38,985 nt of DNA, taken from contig NZ_PPQF01000015.1 in the NCBI RefSeq assembly GCF_002901865.1, positions 1 to 38,985 of the forward strand, written 5' to 3'. Positions 1-11,089 of this stretch are shown here, piece after piece. Positions within the stretch are counted from its first letter, which is position 1, and each line of letters starts with the position of its first letter. The notes under the pieces are model-generated. The model searched no databases and was not told the origin of the DNA. It saw only the letters and a list, made by a program, of their open reading frames with translations. Position numbers and translations under genes: made by a program. This stretch comes from Staphylococcus agnetis (GTDB lineage: Bacteria > Bacillota > Bacilli > Staphylococcales > Staphylococcaceae).

Positions 1-29
1 CCTGAGCCAGGATCAAACTCTCCATAAAA
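1..29 (-). rRNA. 16S rRNA, 5' end only
   Basis: The reverse complement begins with the universal 16S 5' end (GAGAGTTTGATCCTGGCTCA). Only the first ~29 bases lie in the window; the gene continues past its left edge. It is the next gene after tRNA-Ala in the direction of transcription, so the tRNA array sits between the orphan 5S and this rrn operon. The exact 5' base is estimated from the usual staphylococcal start. Confidence 0.93.
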
Positions 30-162
30 GAAGTAAGCTTGATATAGCTCGTTGATTGGTTAAGCCAATCACTCTTGAAAGTACGTTACGTACTCAAAAT
101 TATTGGAATTAACGTTGACATATTGTCATTCAGTTTTCAATGTTCATGATTTTAAATAAAAA
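30..162 (-). other. tRNA-16S spacer / 16S leader
   Basis: This non-coding spacer lies between tRNA-Ala and 16S. Two small inverted repeats are visible: 54-59 with 65-70 (gattgg/ccaatc) and the near-palindrome at 81-93. Such leader segments usually carry antitermination and precursor-processing signals. I see no convincing sigma-A promoter here, so 16S may be read from the promoters upstream of the 5S gene, but this is inference. Confidence 0.5.
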
Positions 163-238
163 TGGTGGAGACTAGCGGGATCGAACCGCTGACCTCCTGC
201 GTGCAAAGCAGGCGCTCTCCCAGCTGAGCTAAGCCCCC
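163..238 (-). tRNA. tRNA-Ala (anticodon TGC)
   Basis: A 76-nt cloverleaf. The acceptor begins GGGGGCT, the anticodon loop is TTTGCAC, the T-loop contains GGTTCGATCC and the 3' CCA is encoded. It is the last tRNA before the 16S gene. Confidence 0.97.
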
Positions 239-261
239 ATGTGAAAGGTATTTCTAAGAAG

Positions 262-335
262 TCGGGAAGACAGGATTTGAACCTGCGACCCCTTGGTCCC
301 AAACCAAGTGCTCTACCAAGCTGAGCTACTTCCCG
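262..335 (-). tRNA. tRNA-Pro (anticodon TGG)
   Basis: A 74-nt cloverleaf with a CGGGAAG/CTTCCCG acceptor stem and the anticodon loop TTTGGGA. The bases after the discriminator A read CTT, so CCA is not encoded and must be added by tRNA nucleotidyltransferase. Confidence 0.96.
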
Positions 336-345
336 TTATTAAAAA

Positions 346-422
346 TGGCGCGCCCGATAGGAGTCGAACCCATAACCTCTTGATCCGTAGTCAAACGCTC
401 TATCCAATTGAGCTACGGGCGC
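346..422 (-). tRNA. tRNA-Arg (anticodon ACG)
   Basis: A 77-nt cloverleaf with a GCGCCCG/CGGGCGC acceptor stem, the anticodon loop CTACGGA and an encoded CCA. The wobble A would be deaminated to inosine by TadA. Confidence 0.97.
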
Positions 423-431
423 TATTTAAAA

Positions 432-520
432 TGGTGCCGAGGACCGGAATCGAACCGGTACGGTGATCTCTCACCGCAGGATTTTAAGTCCTGTGCGTCT
501 GCCAGTTCCGCCACCCCGGC
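432..520 (-). tRNA. tRNA-Leu (anticodon TAA)
   Basis: An 89-nt class II tRNA with a long variable arm. The acceptor is GCCGGGG/CCTCGGC, the anticodon loop CTTAAAA, and CCA is encoded. Confidence 0.97.
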
Positions 521-528
521 AAAAATAA

Positions 529-603
529 TGGAGCAGAAGACGGGATTCGAACCCGCGACCCCAACCTTGGCAAGGTTGTATTCTACCGCTGAACTACTTC
601 TGC
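529..603 (-). tRNA. tRNA-Gly (anticodon GCC)
   Basis: A 75-nt cloverleaf with a GCAGAAG/CTTCTGC acceptor, discriminator T, anticodon loop TTGCCAA and encoded CCA. The D-loop GTTCAGCGGTAGA and the normal T-arm (GGTTCGAATCC) suggest a translational tRNA rather than the staphylococcal cell-wall tRNA-Gly variants, but that distinction is tentative. Confidence 0.96.
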
Positions 604-621
604 TCAATAGTATTCGAATGA

Positions 622-694
622 TGAGCCATAGAGGATTCGAACCTCTGACCCTCTGATTAAAAGTCAGATGCTCTACCAACTGAGCTAATGGCTC
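622..694 (-). tRNA. tRNA-Lys (anticodon TTT)
   Basis: A 73-nt cloverleaf with a GAGCCAT/ATGGCTC acceptor and the anticodon loop CTTTTAA. After discriminator A the sequence is TCA, so the CCA tail is not encoded. Its cognate synthetase gene lysS lies 0.7 kb upstream in the direction of transcription. Confidence 0.96.
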
Positions 695-701
695 ATATAA
701 A

Positions 702-777
<76 letters not shown>

Positions 778-783
778 TATAAA

Positions 784-859
784 TGGTGGAGAATGACGGG
801 TTCGAACCGCCGACCCTCTGCTTGTAAGGCAGATGCTCTCCCAGCTGAGCTAATTCTCC
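784..859 (-). tRNA. tRNA-Val (anticodon TAC)
   Basis: A 76-nt cloverleaf with a GGAGAAT/ATTCTCC acceptor, anticodon loop CTTACAA and encoded CCA. It is the first tRNA after the 5S gene and starts only 9 bases from it, so the two are surely cotranscribed. Confidence 0.97.
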
Positions 860-868
860 GAAATAATT

Positions 869-983
869 GCCTGGCAACGTCCTACTCTTGCGGAACGTAA
901 GTCCGACTACCATCGGCGCTAAAGAGCTTAACTTCTGTGTTCGGCATGGGAACAGGTGTGACCTCTTTGCCATTGTCACCAGA
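869..983 (-). rRNA. 5S rRNA, orphan copy
   Basis: This is a complete ~115-nt 5S gene, starting TCTGGTG and ending GCCAGGC, with the conserved CCGAACACAGAAGTTAAG segment and the loop-E strand GATGGTAGT. There is no 23S gene upstream: the next gene is lysS, with promoters in between. It therefore heads a 5S-tRNA array that runs into a 16S gene, a layout I recall from S. aureus. It differs from the second 5S in the window at two positions (871 and 889 here; 38911 and 38929 there). Confidence 0.95.
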
Positions 984-1021
984 CAATATTTTATTGTGTA
1001 GCTCATGTCGGCTACCTTTTT

Positions 1022-1050
1022 ATAATACACAGTTTGCAAACACTTTTCAA
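1022..1050 (-). promoter_or_regulatory. sigma-A promoter, proximal, for orphan 5S-tRNA array
   Basis: On the minus strand TTGAAA (1050-1045), a 17-base spacer and TATTAT (1027-1022) lie about 40 bases before the 5S 5' end. The boxes and spacing fit sigma-A well. Confidence 0.7.
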
Positions 1051-1126
1051 TAGTTAATTTTACACTTTCTTAAAGTTTTTTACAAACATTTTACTCTGTG
1101 TTGTCGCTTGTTTCGGCGACTTTTAT

Positions 1127-1155
1127 ATATTACATAATTTAAAGATTAGTGTCAA
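1127..1155 (-). promoter_or_regulatory. sigma-A promoter, distal, for orphan 5S-tRNA array
   Basis: A perfect TTGACA (1155-1150), a 17-base spacer and TAATAT (1132-1127) on the minus strand. Together with the proximal box at 1022-1050 this gives the tandem arrangement usual for stable-RNA operons. Confidence 0.65.
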
Positions 1156-1309
1156 CACTTTATCAGCATTTTTTCAAAAACTTTTTTAGCCATTTGAATA
1201 AGTGACATTTCAACACTTTAACGTGCTCACTTTGAAATATTCTAAAGTGTTTCAATTAAAATATCAAGCTATTTTTTAACACTTATGAAGAAATATTTAT
1301 ATTTTATCA

Positions 1310-1370
1310 AAAAAAGTGACATGGTTCGTATGTCCACGTGTCTATAGAGGCATACATTTAACCATGTCAC
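1310..1370 (-). terminator. intrinsic terminator after lysS
   Basis: On the minus strand GTGACATGGTT (1370-1360) pairs perfectly with AACCATGTCAC (1326-1316), and the inner GTATG/CATAC can extend the hairpin. A T-run follows at 1315-1311. It closes the fol-dus-lysS operon and insulates it from the 5S promoters. Confidence 0.85.
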
Positions 1371-1381
1371 ACTATGTTGTA

Positions 1382-3884
<2,503 letters not shown>

Positions 3885-3969
3885 AAGTCGTGCCTCCAAT
3901 AAATACTTTATCTGTATACTTAGACACTGATTTCAACGATTTATGTCGAACCTTGCCTAAATTAAACAT

Positions 3970-4441
3970 TTAATTTTGATATTTTACAACAGTTTCATCA
4001 GGGTGAACAAGGGATTGAATTGTTTTTTTACTGCGTGGTTCAATGACGTGTGATGCAATTTCATTTAATGGAATCATCACAAAAGCACGCTCAGTCATTC
4101 TAGGATGTGGCACGATGAGTTGCTCCGACTCTATGATTTGATCTCCATATAACAACACATCAATGTCTATCGTTCTAGGGCCCCAGCGCACTTTACGCAC
4201 ACGGTGGAGCTCTTTTTCAATATCTAAACATTGTTGTAGTAATACTTCTGGACTTAACGAAGTTTTAATATGAAGACATACATTCAAAAAATCAGGTTGA
4301 TCGACATAGCCTACAGGTTTTGTTTCATACATAGATGATACCTGTTGAACATGAATGTCAGTCACTTGATCCAAACGTTCTACAGCTGATTTTAATTGTT
4401 GTTCACGATCGCCAATATTACTTCCCAAACCTAAATACACG

Positions 4442-4449
<8 letters not shown>
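3970..4449 (-). CDS. folK: 6-hydroxymethyl-7,8-dihydropterin pyrophosphokinase (HPPK)
   Basis: Transfers pyrophosphate from ATP to hydroxymethyl-dihydropterin, giving the pterin substrate for FolP. At 159 residues it is the usual monofunctional HPPK length. The markers are [10 protein letters not shown] near the N-terminus, YETKPVG at 41-47, the signature [11 protein letters not shown] at 90-100, whose aspartates bind magnesium, and [11 protein letters not shown] at 114-124. Its ATG overlaps the folB stop codon by 8 bases, so translation is probably coupled. It is the third step of the folP-folB-folK cluster. Confidence 0.98.
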
Positions 4450-5600
<1,151 letters not shown>

Positions 5601-5625
5601 TCATCCTTTCTCTATGAATACGACC

Positions 5626-5634
5626 ATTATAGCA
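5626..5634 (-). promoter_or_regulatory. extended -10 promoter of the folP operon
   Basis: TGCTATAAT on the minus strand is a perfect -10 hexamer (5631-5626) with the TGn extension, about 30 bases before the folP start. No good -35 box is found 17 bases further up (GCACGC), so it probably relies on the extended -10. Confidence 0.6.
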
Positions 5635-5639
5635 AATTT

Positions 5640-6169
5640 ACCGGTAATGCGTGCGTTACGTGTGTTTCACTATAAAAATGAGGATGGGATATCGCATCTC
5701 TGTTAATCAAAATTAGCCAACAAAATTCAATAATACATGAACTTTATTGGCTATGATTTATATTAATTATTTTATTTTGGTGATGAATCATGTAATGAAT
5801 TGTGATTGATCCCTTAGCCGAGACTTCTGAGGCATTATGCCGAAACCGAAAATCCATTTTAAGAGCAGAAATCCAGTACTATTGGCTTATACAATATATA
5901 AGGCAGTAGCTGACTGGATTGCGTATGCGCTAAAAAAGCTTTCCGCAACTTAGGCTATTGACCACCTATTCACGCATGTTCATAGGTGTACTGAAGACGT
6001 AATTCATTTCATTCCTAACGTCTTCATGCACCGGCGGGCATTACTACGAAATCAATTAGATTTCTGTAATGCTCCCTAGTTGAGGTAAGGCGCCTAGAAA
6101 AGCGAGGCGTTAGGGACAATCATAAATTGAAATGATTTATGTCTCACCCTCATTCTTAAACCTTCATGA
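5640..6169 (-). other. hairpin-rich intergenic region between cysK and folP
   Basis: A stretch of about 530 bp has no credible ORF but many inverted repeats. These are 5871-5877 with 5913-5919 (atccagt/actggat); 5962-5968 with 5981-5987 (cacctat/ataggtg); tgaagacgt/acgtcttca around 5991-6027; gcattac...gtaatgc at 6038-6072, with gaaatc/gatttc inside; and a long imperfect hairpin at 6113-6152 on the cysK side that can act as its terminator. The density suggests a structured RNA or a palindromic repeat element rather than relaxed spacer. I do not recognise the family with certainty. Confidence 0.6.
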
Positions 6170-7099
6170 TTATTCAAAATTGTATAATGGTGTTGATAAA
6201 TAACGCTCACCATTACTTGGTAATACAGTAACGACTGTTTTGCCTTTACCTAACTCTTTCGCTTTTTGGATCGCAGCATAAATGGCTGCACCTGAAGAAA
6301 TACCACCTACAATACCTTCTTCTTTGGCAACACGACGTGATGTCTCCATCGCAACGTCATTACCTACTGTGATGACTTCATCATAAATATCTGTGTTTAA
6401 TGTATCAGGAATAAACCCTGCACCTAAACCTTGTAATTTATGAGGTCCCGGCTCACCACCACTTAATACCGGAGAAGCCTCAGGTTCAATCGCAACGAGT
6501 TGAATATCAGGATATTTTTCTTTTAACACTTTACCAGCACCAGACAATGTACCGCCAGTACCGACACCCGCTAAGAATGCATCAATTGTTTTGCCTTCGA
6601 ATTGTTCTACTAGTTCTGGACCAGTTGTAAGCTCATGCACTTTAGGATTCGCTGGGTTTTCGAATTGTTGGGGTTCAAAATATCCATGTTCTTCTTTAAG
6701 TTCTTTCGCCTTTTTAATGGCACCTTTCATCGCTTCTGAACCTGGTGTTAAAACCAGTTCTGCCCCATACGCTTTTAATAAGTTACGACGTTCTTGACTC
6801 ATTGTTTCCGGCATAGTGAATACTGCTTTGTAGCCTTTAGCCGCACAAACAAACGCTAAACCAATACCTGTATTACCACTTGTCGGTTCAACAATTGTGT
6901 CACCAGGTTTGATTTTGCCGTCTTTTTCAGCTTGCTCAATCATCGCTAGCGCAATACGGTCTTTCACTGAGCCACCAGGATTTTGATATTCTAATTTCAC
7001 ATAAATGTCCGCTGCATCTTCGCCAGCTTGATGTCTTAATTTGACTACGGGTGTTTGACCAATAATTTCAGTAATATTTTCTACAGGTTTTCTTACCAT
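6170..7099 (-). CDS. cysK: cysteine synthase (O-acetylserine sulfhydrylase)
   Basis: A PLP enzyme that makes cysteine from O-acetylserine and sulfide. The 309-residue protein has the PLP lysine in PGGSVKDR (Lys46), the substrate loop TSGNTG at 73-78, the phosphate-binding GTGGT at 180-184 and SSGAA near the C-terminus, all typical of fold-type II CysK. A GTGAGG ribosome site precedes the ATG. It is transcribed alone, between the promoter region at 7100-7265 and the hairpin-rich gap downstream. A perfect inverted repeat at 7125-7141 lies in its leader and may be an operator. In staphylococci cysteine genes are controlled by CymR, but whether this is a CymR site is not established here. Confidence 0.97.
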   Translation of the reverse strand: MVRKPVENITEIIGQTPVVKLRHQAGEDAADIYVKLEYQNPGGSVKDRIALAMIEQAEKDGKIKPGDTIVEPTSGNTGIGLAFVCAAKGYKAVFTMPETMSQERRNLLKAYGAELVLTPGSEAMKGAIKKAKELKEEHGYFEPQQFENPANPKVHELTTGPELVEQFEGKTIDAFLAGVGTGGTLSGAGKVLKEKYPDIQLVAIEPEASPVLSGGEPGPHKLQGLGAGFIPDTLNTDIYDEVITVGNDVAMETSRRVAKEEGIVGGISSGAAIYAAIQKAKELGKGKTVVTVLPSNGERYLSTPLYNFE

Positions 7100-7124
7100 T
7101 TAAAACAACCTCACTTTAAATTAA

Positions 7125-7141
7125 TATTCATACACTGAATA
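7125..7141 (-). promoter_or_regulatory. inverted repeat in the cysK leader, candidate operator
   Basis: TATTCA-N5-TGAATA is a perfect dyad about 25 bases before the cysK start codon. It lies downstream of the likely promoter at 7161-7189. It could be a repressor site for a cysteine regulator such as CymR; the identity is inference. Confidence 0.35.
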
Positions 7142-7160
7142 CATAGTTATCGAATCGGAT

Positions 7161-7189
7161 ATAAAAACAGTGTACCATTTTTCTGACAA
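7161..7189 (-). promoter_or_regulatory. possible cysK promoter
   Basis: TTGTCA (7189-7184), a 17-base spacer and TTTTAT (7166-7161) on the minus strand. The -35 box is good and the -10 box only fair. Confidence 0.4.
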
Positions 7190-7265
7190 TTAAAAAAGCA
7201 TAAAGCTTGATCTCAAACAAAAACAATTGTGGACAACCCTCACCATTTATCCCGTAGTATCACTT

Positions 7266-8156
7266 TTAATGTTGTTGCTTCAGTTCATTCAACACACCTT
7301 GCAATTCTTCCTCAGTGTATTGATATTTAGAGCGACAAAAATGACATTCTGCTTCAGCGCCGTGATCTACTTTAATCATATTCTCGATTTCAGCTTCTCC
7401 TAAACCACGCATGGCATTCAAAAATTTATCGTGGCCACATTGACACTCAAATTGAGCTGGAATGGTTTCTAAAAATTCTACATTGCCTTCTCCAAAAATG
7501 TGAATCAACATCTCTTCTGGCGTTAACCCTTCATCGATTAATTTAGACACTGGCGTCATTGTTGTAATGGCAGCTTCTAATTGATCAATCGTTTCCTCTT
7601 TCGCACCAGGCATCACTTGGATGATAAAACCGCCCGCTGCTTTAATTGAGTTGTCTGGATTCACCAAAACACCGACACCTACCGACGATGGTGTTTGCTC
7701 ACTATTTGCAAAGTAATACGTAAAATCATCGCCAAGTTCTCCAGAAACAATCGGACTACTACCCGTATAGTAATCTCTCATGCCAACATCTTTAACGACA
7801 TTAATCGCACCTGATGTCCCAACGGCACGTCGTACATCTAATTTACCCGCATCATTTAATGGAAAATGTGTTTGTGGTTGTGCGACATAGCCACGTACAC
7901 GTCCTTTCGCATCAGCATCAGCGATGATTTTGCCAATAGGGCCATCACCATCTACGGTCACTGTTAATTTCTGGTCACCTTTTAACATAGCCCCCATCAT
8001 TAACGTAGCCGTCATTGTACGTCCTAGTGCTGCAGAAGCAGTCGGCCAAGTGTAATGACGCGTTTGTGCTTCTTGAATTGTATCTGTAGTTTTAGAACTA
8101 TATGCACGTATTTCACCATTAAAGGCAAGCGCCTTGACGATATAGTCTTGAGTCAT
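7266..8156 (-). CDS. hslO: redox-regulated chaperone Hsp33
   Basis: A cytoplasmic holdase that protects unfolding proteins during oxidative stress; oxidation releases zinc and activates it. From the ATG at 8156 ([20 protein letters not shown]) it has 296 residues. The C-terminal zinc switch is intact: Cys238-x-Cys240 and Cys271-x-x-Cys274. The alternative upstream ATG at 8183 lacks a ribosome site and lies at the predicted transcription start, whereas AAAGGAG precedes the chosen one. It has its own consensus promoter and is followed 166 bp later by cysK. The ftsH-hslO-cysK order is conserved in Firmicutes. Confidence 0.97.
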   Translation of the reverse strand: MTQDYIVKALAFNGEIRAYSSKTTDTIQEAQTRHYTWPTASAALGRTMTATLMMGAMLKGDQKLTVTVDGDGPIGKIIADADAKGRVRGYVAQPQTHFPLNDAGKLDVRRAVGTSGAINVVKDVGMRDYYTGSSPIVSGELGDDFTYYFANSEQTPSSVGVGVLVNPDNSIKAAGGFIIQVMPGAKEETIDQLEAAITTMTPVSKLIDEGLTPEEMLIHIFGEGNVEFLETIPAQFECQCGHDKFLNAMRGLGEAEIENMIKVDHGAEAECHFCRSKYQYTEEELQGVLNELKQQH

Positions 8157-8189
8157 TCCTATTCGCTCCTTTATTGCTTTCATTTGTTT

Positions 8190-8218
8190 ATCATAATCGC
8201 ATTAACGTATCCACTCAA
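8190..8218 (-). promoter_or_regulatory. sigma-A promoter of hslO
   Basis: TTGAGT (8218-8213), a 17-base spacer and TATGAT (8195-8190) on the minus strand, between the ftsH terminator and the hslO start. Confidence 0.7.
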
Positions 8219-8251
8219 CTAAAATGACTTATATTTAAGCTAACTTTAACA

Positions 8252-8293
8252 CAAAAAGACACCGCCTCGAAAATAATGATTTCGAGACGGTGT
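8252..8293 (-). terminator. intrinsic terminator after ftsH
   Basis: ACACCGTCTCGAAA (8293-8280) pairs with TTTCGAGGCGGTGT (8272-8259), with one G-U pair, and TTTTTG follows. It separates ftsH from hslO. Confidence 0.88.
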
Positions 8294-8301
8294 ACATCAC
8301 G

Positions 8302-10425
8302 TTAATGTGGTGGTTTATCTTCACCAGGACGATCAATTTTAGGTTCTTCTTCGTAACCTGTCGTATCTTCAGACGGTGCTTCATCTTGTTTTGTATCATG
8401 TGAAGCATCTTTAGCATCTTGTCCGTCTTGAGTTGTTGATTCATCTTCACGACGCTCAGATTTTCCTGCGCGTGAACGGTTTGTTAATTCCTCTTGCTCA
8501 CGTCGAATCTCATCATAAGATTTGCCGTACTTACCTTGATCGAAATCATCATCGCCATTACGCTCAACCACTTTTGCATCATCGTAATTAACGACCGGTA
8601 AATGTCCTTCATGGAAAAGTGACTGAATTTGTTCAGCAACTAACGTTTCTTCAGTTAATAATGTTTCAGCAATTAAACGCAATTGAGATTCATGTTCTGT
8701 AAGAATTTGTTTACAACGCTCATATTGTTCTTTAATGATGCGTTGCACTTCTTTATCAATTTCGTAAGCAATTTGGCCAGAGTATTCTGGTTGACCAGAC
8801 ATGTCTTTACCTAGGAATACTTGTCCACCGCCGTGTGAGAATTGTAATGGTCCTAATTTTTTACTCATACCATATTCAGTAACCATTTGACGAGCTAACT
8901 GCGTCGCACGTTCGAAGTCGTTTGAAGCACCAGTCGATACTTCATCGAAAATGATATCTTCTGCCACACGACCACCAAGTAAACCACAAATTTTGTCGAG
9001 CATTTCTGGCTCTGTCATTAAGAAACGATCTTGTTTCGGTAACATCATCGCATAACCACCGGCTTGACCACGGGGAACGATCGTTACTTTGTGCACAACC
9101 TCTGCTTCATCAAGTACCATACCAATCACAGTATGACCCGCTTCATGGTGTGCTACAATATTACGTTCTTTGTCAGAAATAACACGTGATTTCTTAGCAG
9201 GTCCTGCGATAACACGGTCCGTCGCTTCTTCAATGTCACGCATGTCAATTTTCTTCTTACCACCACGTGCAGCAATTAACGATGCTTCATTAAGCAAGTT
9301 TTCTAAATCTGCACCTGAGAAACCTGGTGTACGTTGTGCAATCGCTTTTAAATCAACCGTTTCATCTAAAGGTTTATTTTTCGCATGTACATGTAAGACA
9401 GCTTCACGGCCTTTAACGTCCGGACGGCCCACTTGAATTTGTCGGTCAAATCGACCTGGACGTAATAACGCTGGATCTAAAATGTCTGGGCGGTTTGTTG
9501 CGGCAATCATAATGATACCTTCATTTTCACCAAATCCATCCATTTCAACAAGTAATTGGTTTAATGTTTGTTCACGTTCATCGTGACCACCACCAACACC
9601 TGCACCACGTTGACGACCTACAGCGTCAATTTCATCTATAAAAATGATACACGGCGCATTCTTTTTCGCATTTTCAAATAAGTCACGCACACGGCTCGCA
9701 CCTACACCTACAAACATCTCAACGAAGTCTGAACCACTGATTGAGAAGAATGGTACACCTGCTTCACCAGCAACTGCACGCGCAAGTAACGTTTTACCTG
9801 TTCCCGGAGGACCAACAAGCAAGACCCCTTTTGGAATACGTGAACCCATTTGTTTAAATTTCTTATTGTCTTTTAAGAAATCAACAATTTCAATTAATTC
9901 TTGTTTTTCTTCGTCTGCACCGGCAACATCTGTAAAGCGCACGCGTCGTTTTTGATTATCGTACATTTTGGCTTTTGATTTACCAAAATTCATCATACGA
10001 CCGCCGCCACCGCCACCTTGTGCTTGACTTAAGAAGAAGATAAATAAAAGTGCAATGATTAAGACAGGAATCAGTGTCGTTAAAATACTAACAAACACAC
10101 TTTGACCTTCTTCTTCTTTAACGGTTAATTCTAAATCTTTCTGTTTATGAGCAATATCAGTAACCTGTTCTAGCTCTTTATCGTTATTAAATAGAATCGT
10201 TGATGAGTAATCATCACCGTTGTTTAACTTACCACTCACTTTATACACATTATGAGACGGTTGAATTTCTAAAGACTTAATTTTGCCGTCCTTTAATTGT
10301 TGTGTAAATTGATTATACGTAAGCTCTCTAGGCACTTTTCCATTTCCGTTAATCCAAGAAAAAAGCCCAAAAATAACAACGCCGATTAAAGCTATAAACA
10401 GCACATTACGAAAAGCTTTTTGCAT
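8302..10425 (-). CDS. ftsH: ATP-dependent zinc metalloprotease FtsH
   Basis: A membrane-anchored AAA+ protease that degrades misfolded membrane proteins and some regulators. The 707 residues comprise a membrane helix at 8-24, an external domain, a second helix at about 113-133, then the AAA module with Walker A GPPGTGKT (205-212), Walker B IIFIDE (260-265) and the arginine-finger region RPGRFD (322-327). The zinc protease domain has HEAGH at 427-431. The last ~90 residues are hydrophilic, highly charged and probably disordered; such tails vary between species. A run of glycines (137-142) links the second helix to the ATPase. GGAGGAAAC precedes the ATG. It follows tilS-hpt, as in Bacillus and S. 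aureus, and has its own likely promoter and a strong terminator. Confidence 0.98.
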   Translation of the reverse strand: MQKAFRNVLFIALIGVVIFGLFSWINGNGKVPRELTYNQFTQQLKDGKIKSLEIQPSHNVYKVSGKLNNGDDYSSTILFNNDKELEQVTDIAHKQKDLELTVKEEEGQSVFVSILTTLIPVLIIALLFIFFLSQAQGGGGGGRMMNFGKSKAKMYDNQKRRVRFTDVAGADEEKQELIEIVDFLKDNKKFKQMGSRIPKGVLLVGPPGTGKTLLARAVAGEAGVPFFSISGSDFVEMFVGVGASRVRDLFENAKKNAPCIIFIDEIDAVGRQRGAGVGGGHDEREQTLNQLLVEMDGFGENEGIIMIAATNRPDILDPALLRPGRFDRQIQVGRPDVKGREAVLHVHAKNKPLDETVDLKAIAQRTPGFSGADLENLLNEASLIAARGGKKKIDMRDIEEATDRVIAGPAKKSRVISDKERNIVAHHEAGHTVIGMVLDEAEVVHKVTIVPRGQAGGYAMMLPKQDRFLMTEPEMLDKICGLLGGRVAEDIIFDEVSTGASNDFERATQLARQMVTEYGMSKKLGPLQFSHGGGQVFLGKDMSGQPEYSGQIAYEIDKEVQRIIKEQYERCKQILTEHESQLRLIAETLLTEETLVAEQIQSLFHEGHLPVVNYDDAKVVERNGDDDFDQGKYGKSYDEIRREQEELTNRSRAGKSERREDESTTQDGQDAKDASHDTKQDEAPSEDTTGYEEEPKIDRPGEDKPPH

Positions 10426-10464
10426 GCGTCGTTTCCTCCTACTTCAAATATAAAACTAACAAAA

Positions 10465-10473
10465 ATTTTACCA
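10465..10473 (-). promoter_or_regulatory. extended -10 promoter upstream of ftsH
   Basis: TGGTAAAAT on the minus strand, 40 bases before the ftsH start, has a TGn extension. No matching -35 box is seen. The same TTATGGTAAAAT string occurs upstream of ispE. Confidence 0.5.
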
Positions 10474-10549
10474 TAATCTAATTACGGCTGGCTAGTAATA
10501 GACATTGACAAACATCCTTCAACGATATGCGTTGTCATTTTCTTTAAAA

Positions 10550-11089
10550 TTATTGCTCATAAATCGCTGGTTTTAATGTTCCAATGTATGGGAGATTACG
10601 ATATTTTTCTTTATAATCTAAACCGTACCCTACAACAAACTCATCAGGAATTTGACGTCCAACATATTTTGCTTCAATATCTGCTTTACGACGGTTTGGC
10701 TTATCTAATAACGTAACGATTTCTAAAGATTTGACGCGACGAGACGCTAATAATTCTGTTATAGATTTTAAAGTCGTACCTGTTTCTAATATATCTTCAA
10801 TAATTAAGACATCTTTATTTTCAATGGATGTGCTTAAATCTTTTAAAATTTGTACTTCTCCAGTAGACTCCATACCACCATGGTAACTAGATACATCCAT
10901 AAAATCGATCGATAGTGGTGTATCGATACGCTTAATTAAATCTGTCATAAATAAAACAGAGCCTTTTAAAATCCCTACACATAGTAAATCTTTACCACGG
11001 TAATCTTCCGTAATAGCATGACCTAGCTTGTCACAAATATCATAAATTTCAGTTTCTGTAAGTAATACATCTTTCAAATCATTTCTCAT
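10550..11089 (-). CDS. hpt: hypoxanthine(-guanine) phosphoribosyltransferase
   Basis: Purine salvage enzyme that joins hypoxanthine or guanine to PRPP. The start at 11089 (MRNDLKDVLL) gives 179 residues and leaves AGGAG 9 bases upstream; the ATG at 11098 touches the ribosome site and is unlikely. The PRPP-binding motif VLIIEDILETGTT is at 94-106, and the C-terminal DFVVGYG-like segment (DEFVVGYGLDY) is present. It overlaps the end of tilS by 11 bases, so the two are coupled. In Bacillus and Listeria, HprT-TilS-FtsH are a functional unit with FtsH expression; here the same order is kept. Confidence 0.97.
   Translation of the reverse strand: MRNDLKDVLLTETEIYDICDKLGHAITEDYRGKDLLCVGILKGSVLFMTDLIKRIDTPLSIDFMDVSSYHGGMESTGEVQILKDLSTSIENKDVLIIEDILETGTTLKSITELLASRRVKSLEIVTLLDKPNRRKADIEAKYVGRQIPDEFVVGYGLDYKEKYRNLPYIGTLKPAIYEQ

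Larger units (their letters stand above)
984..1381 (-). other. lysS-5S intergenic region (398 bp)
   Basis: It holds the lysS terminator (1310-1370) and two tandem promoters (1127-1155, 1022-1050). The stretch 1156-1309 is very AT-rich with several imperfect repeats of cacttt/aaagtg (around 1215-1252). I see no coding capacity there; it may act as an AT-rich upstream element for the stable-RNA promoters, which is inference. Confidence 0.6.

Noticed and set aside
5677-5700. gaggatgggatatcgcatctc as a folP riboswitch or terminator
   Set aside because: The stem is short and imperfect and no known riboswitch architecture could be recognised; it is treated as part of the hairpin-rich spacer.
8235-8450. 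A 71-codon minus-strand ORF over the ftsH 3' end and terminator
   Set aside because: It is an alternative frame of ftsH and of the terminator hairpin, with no ribosome site.
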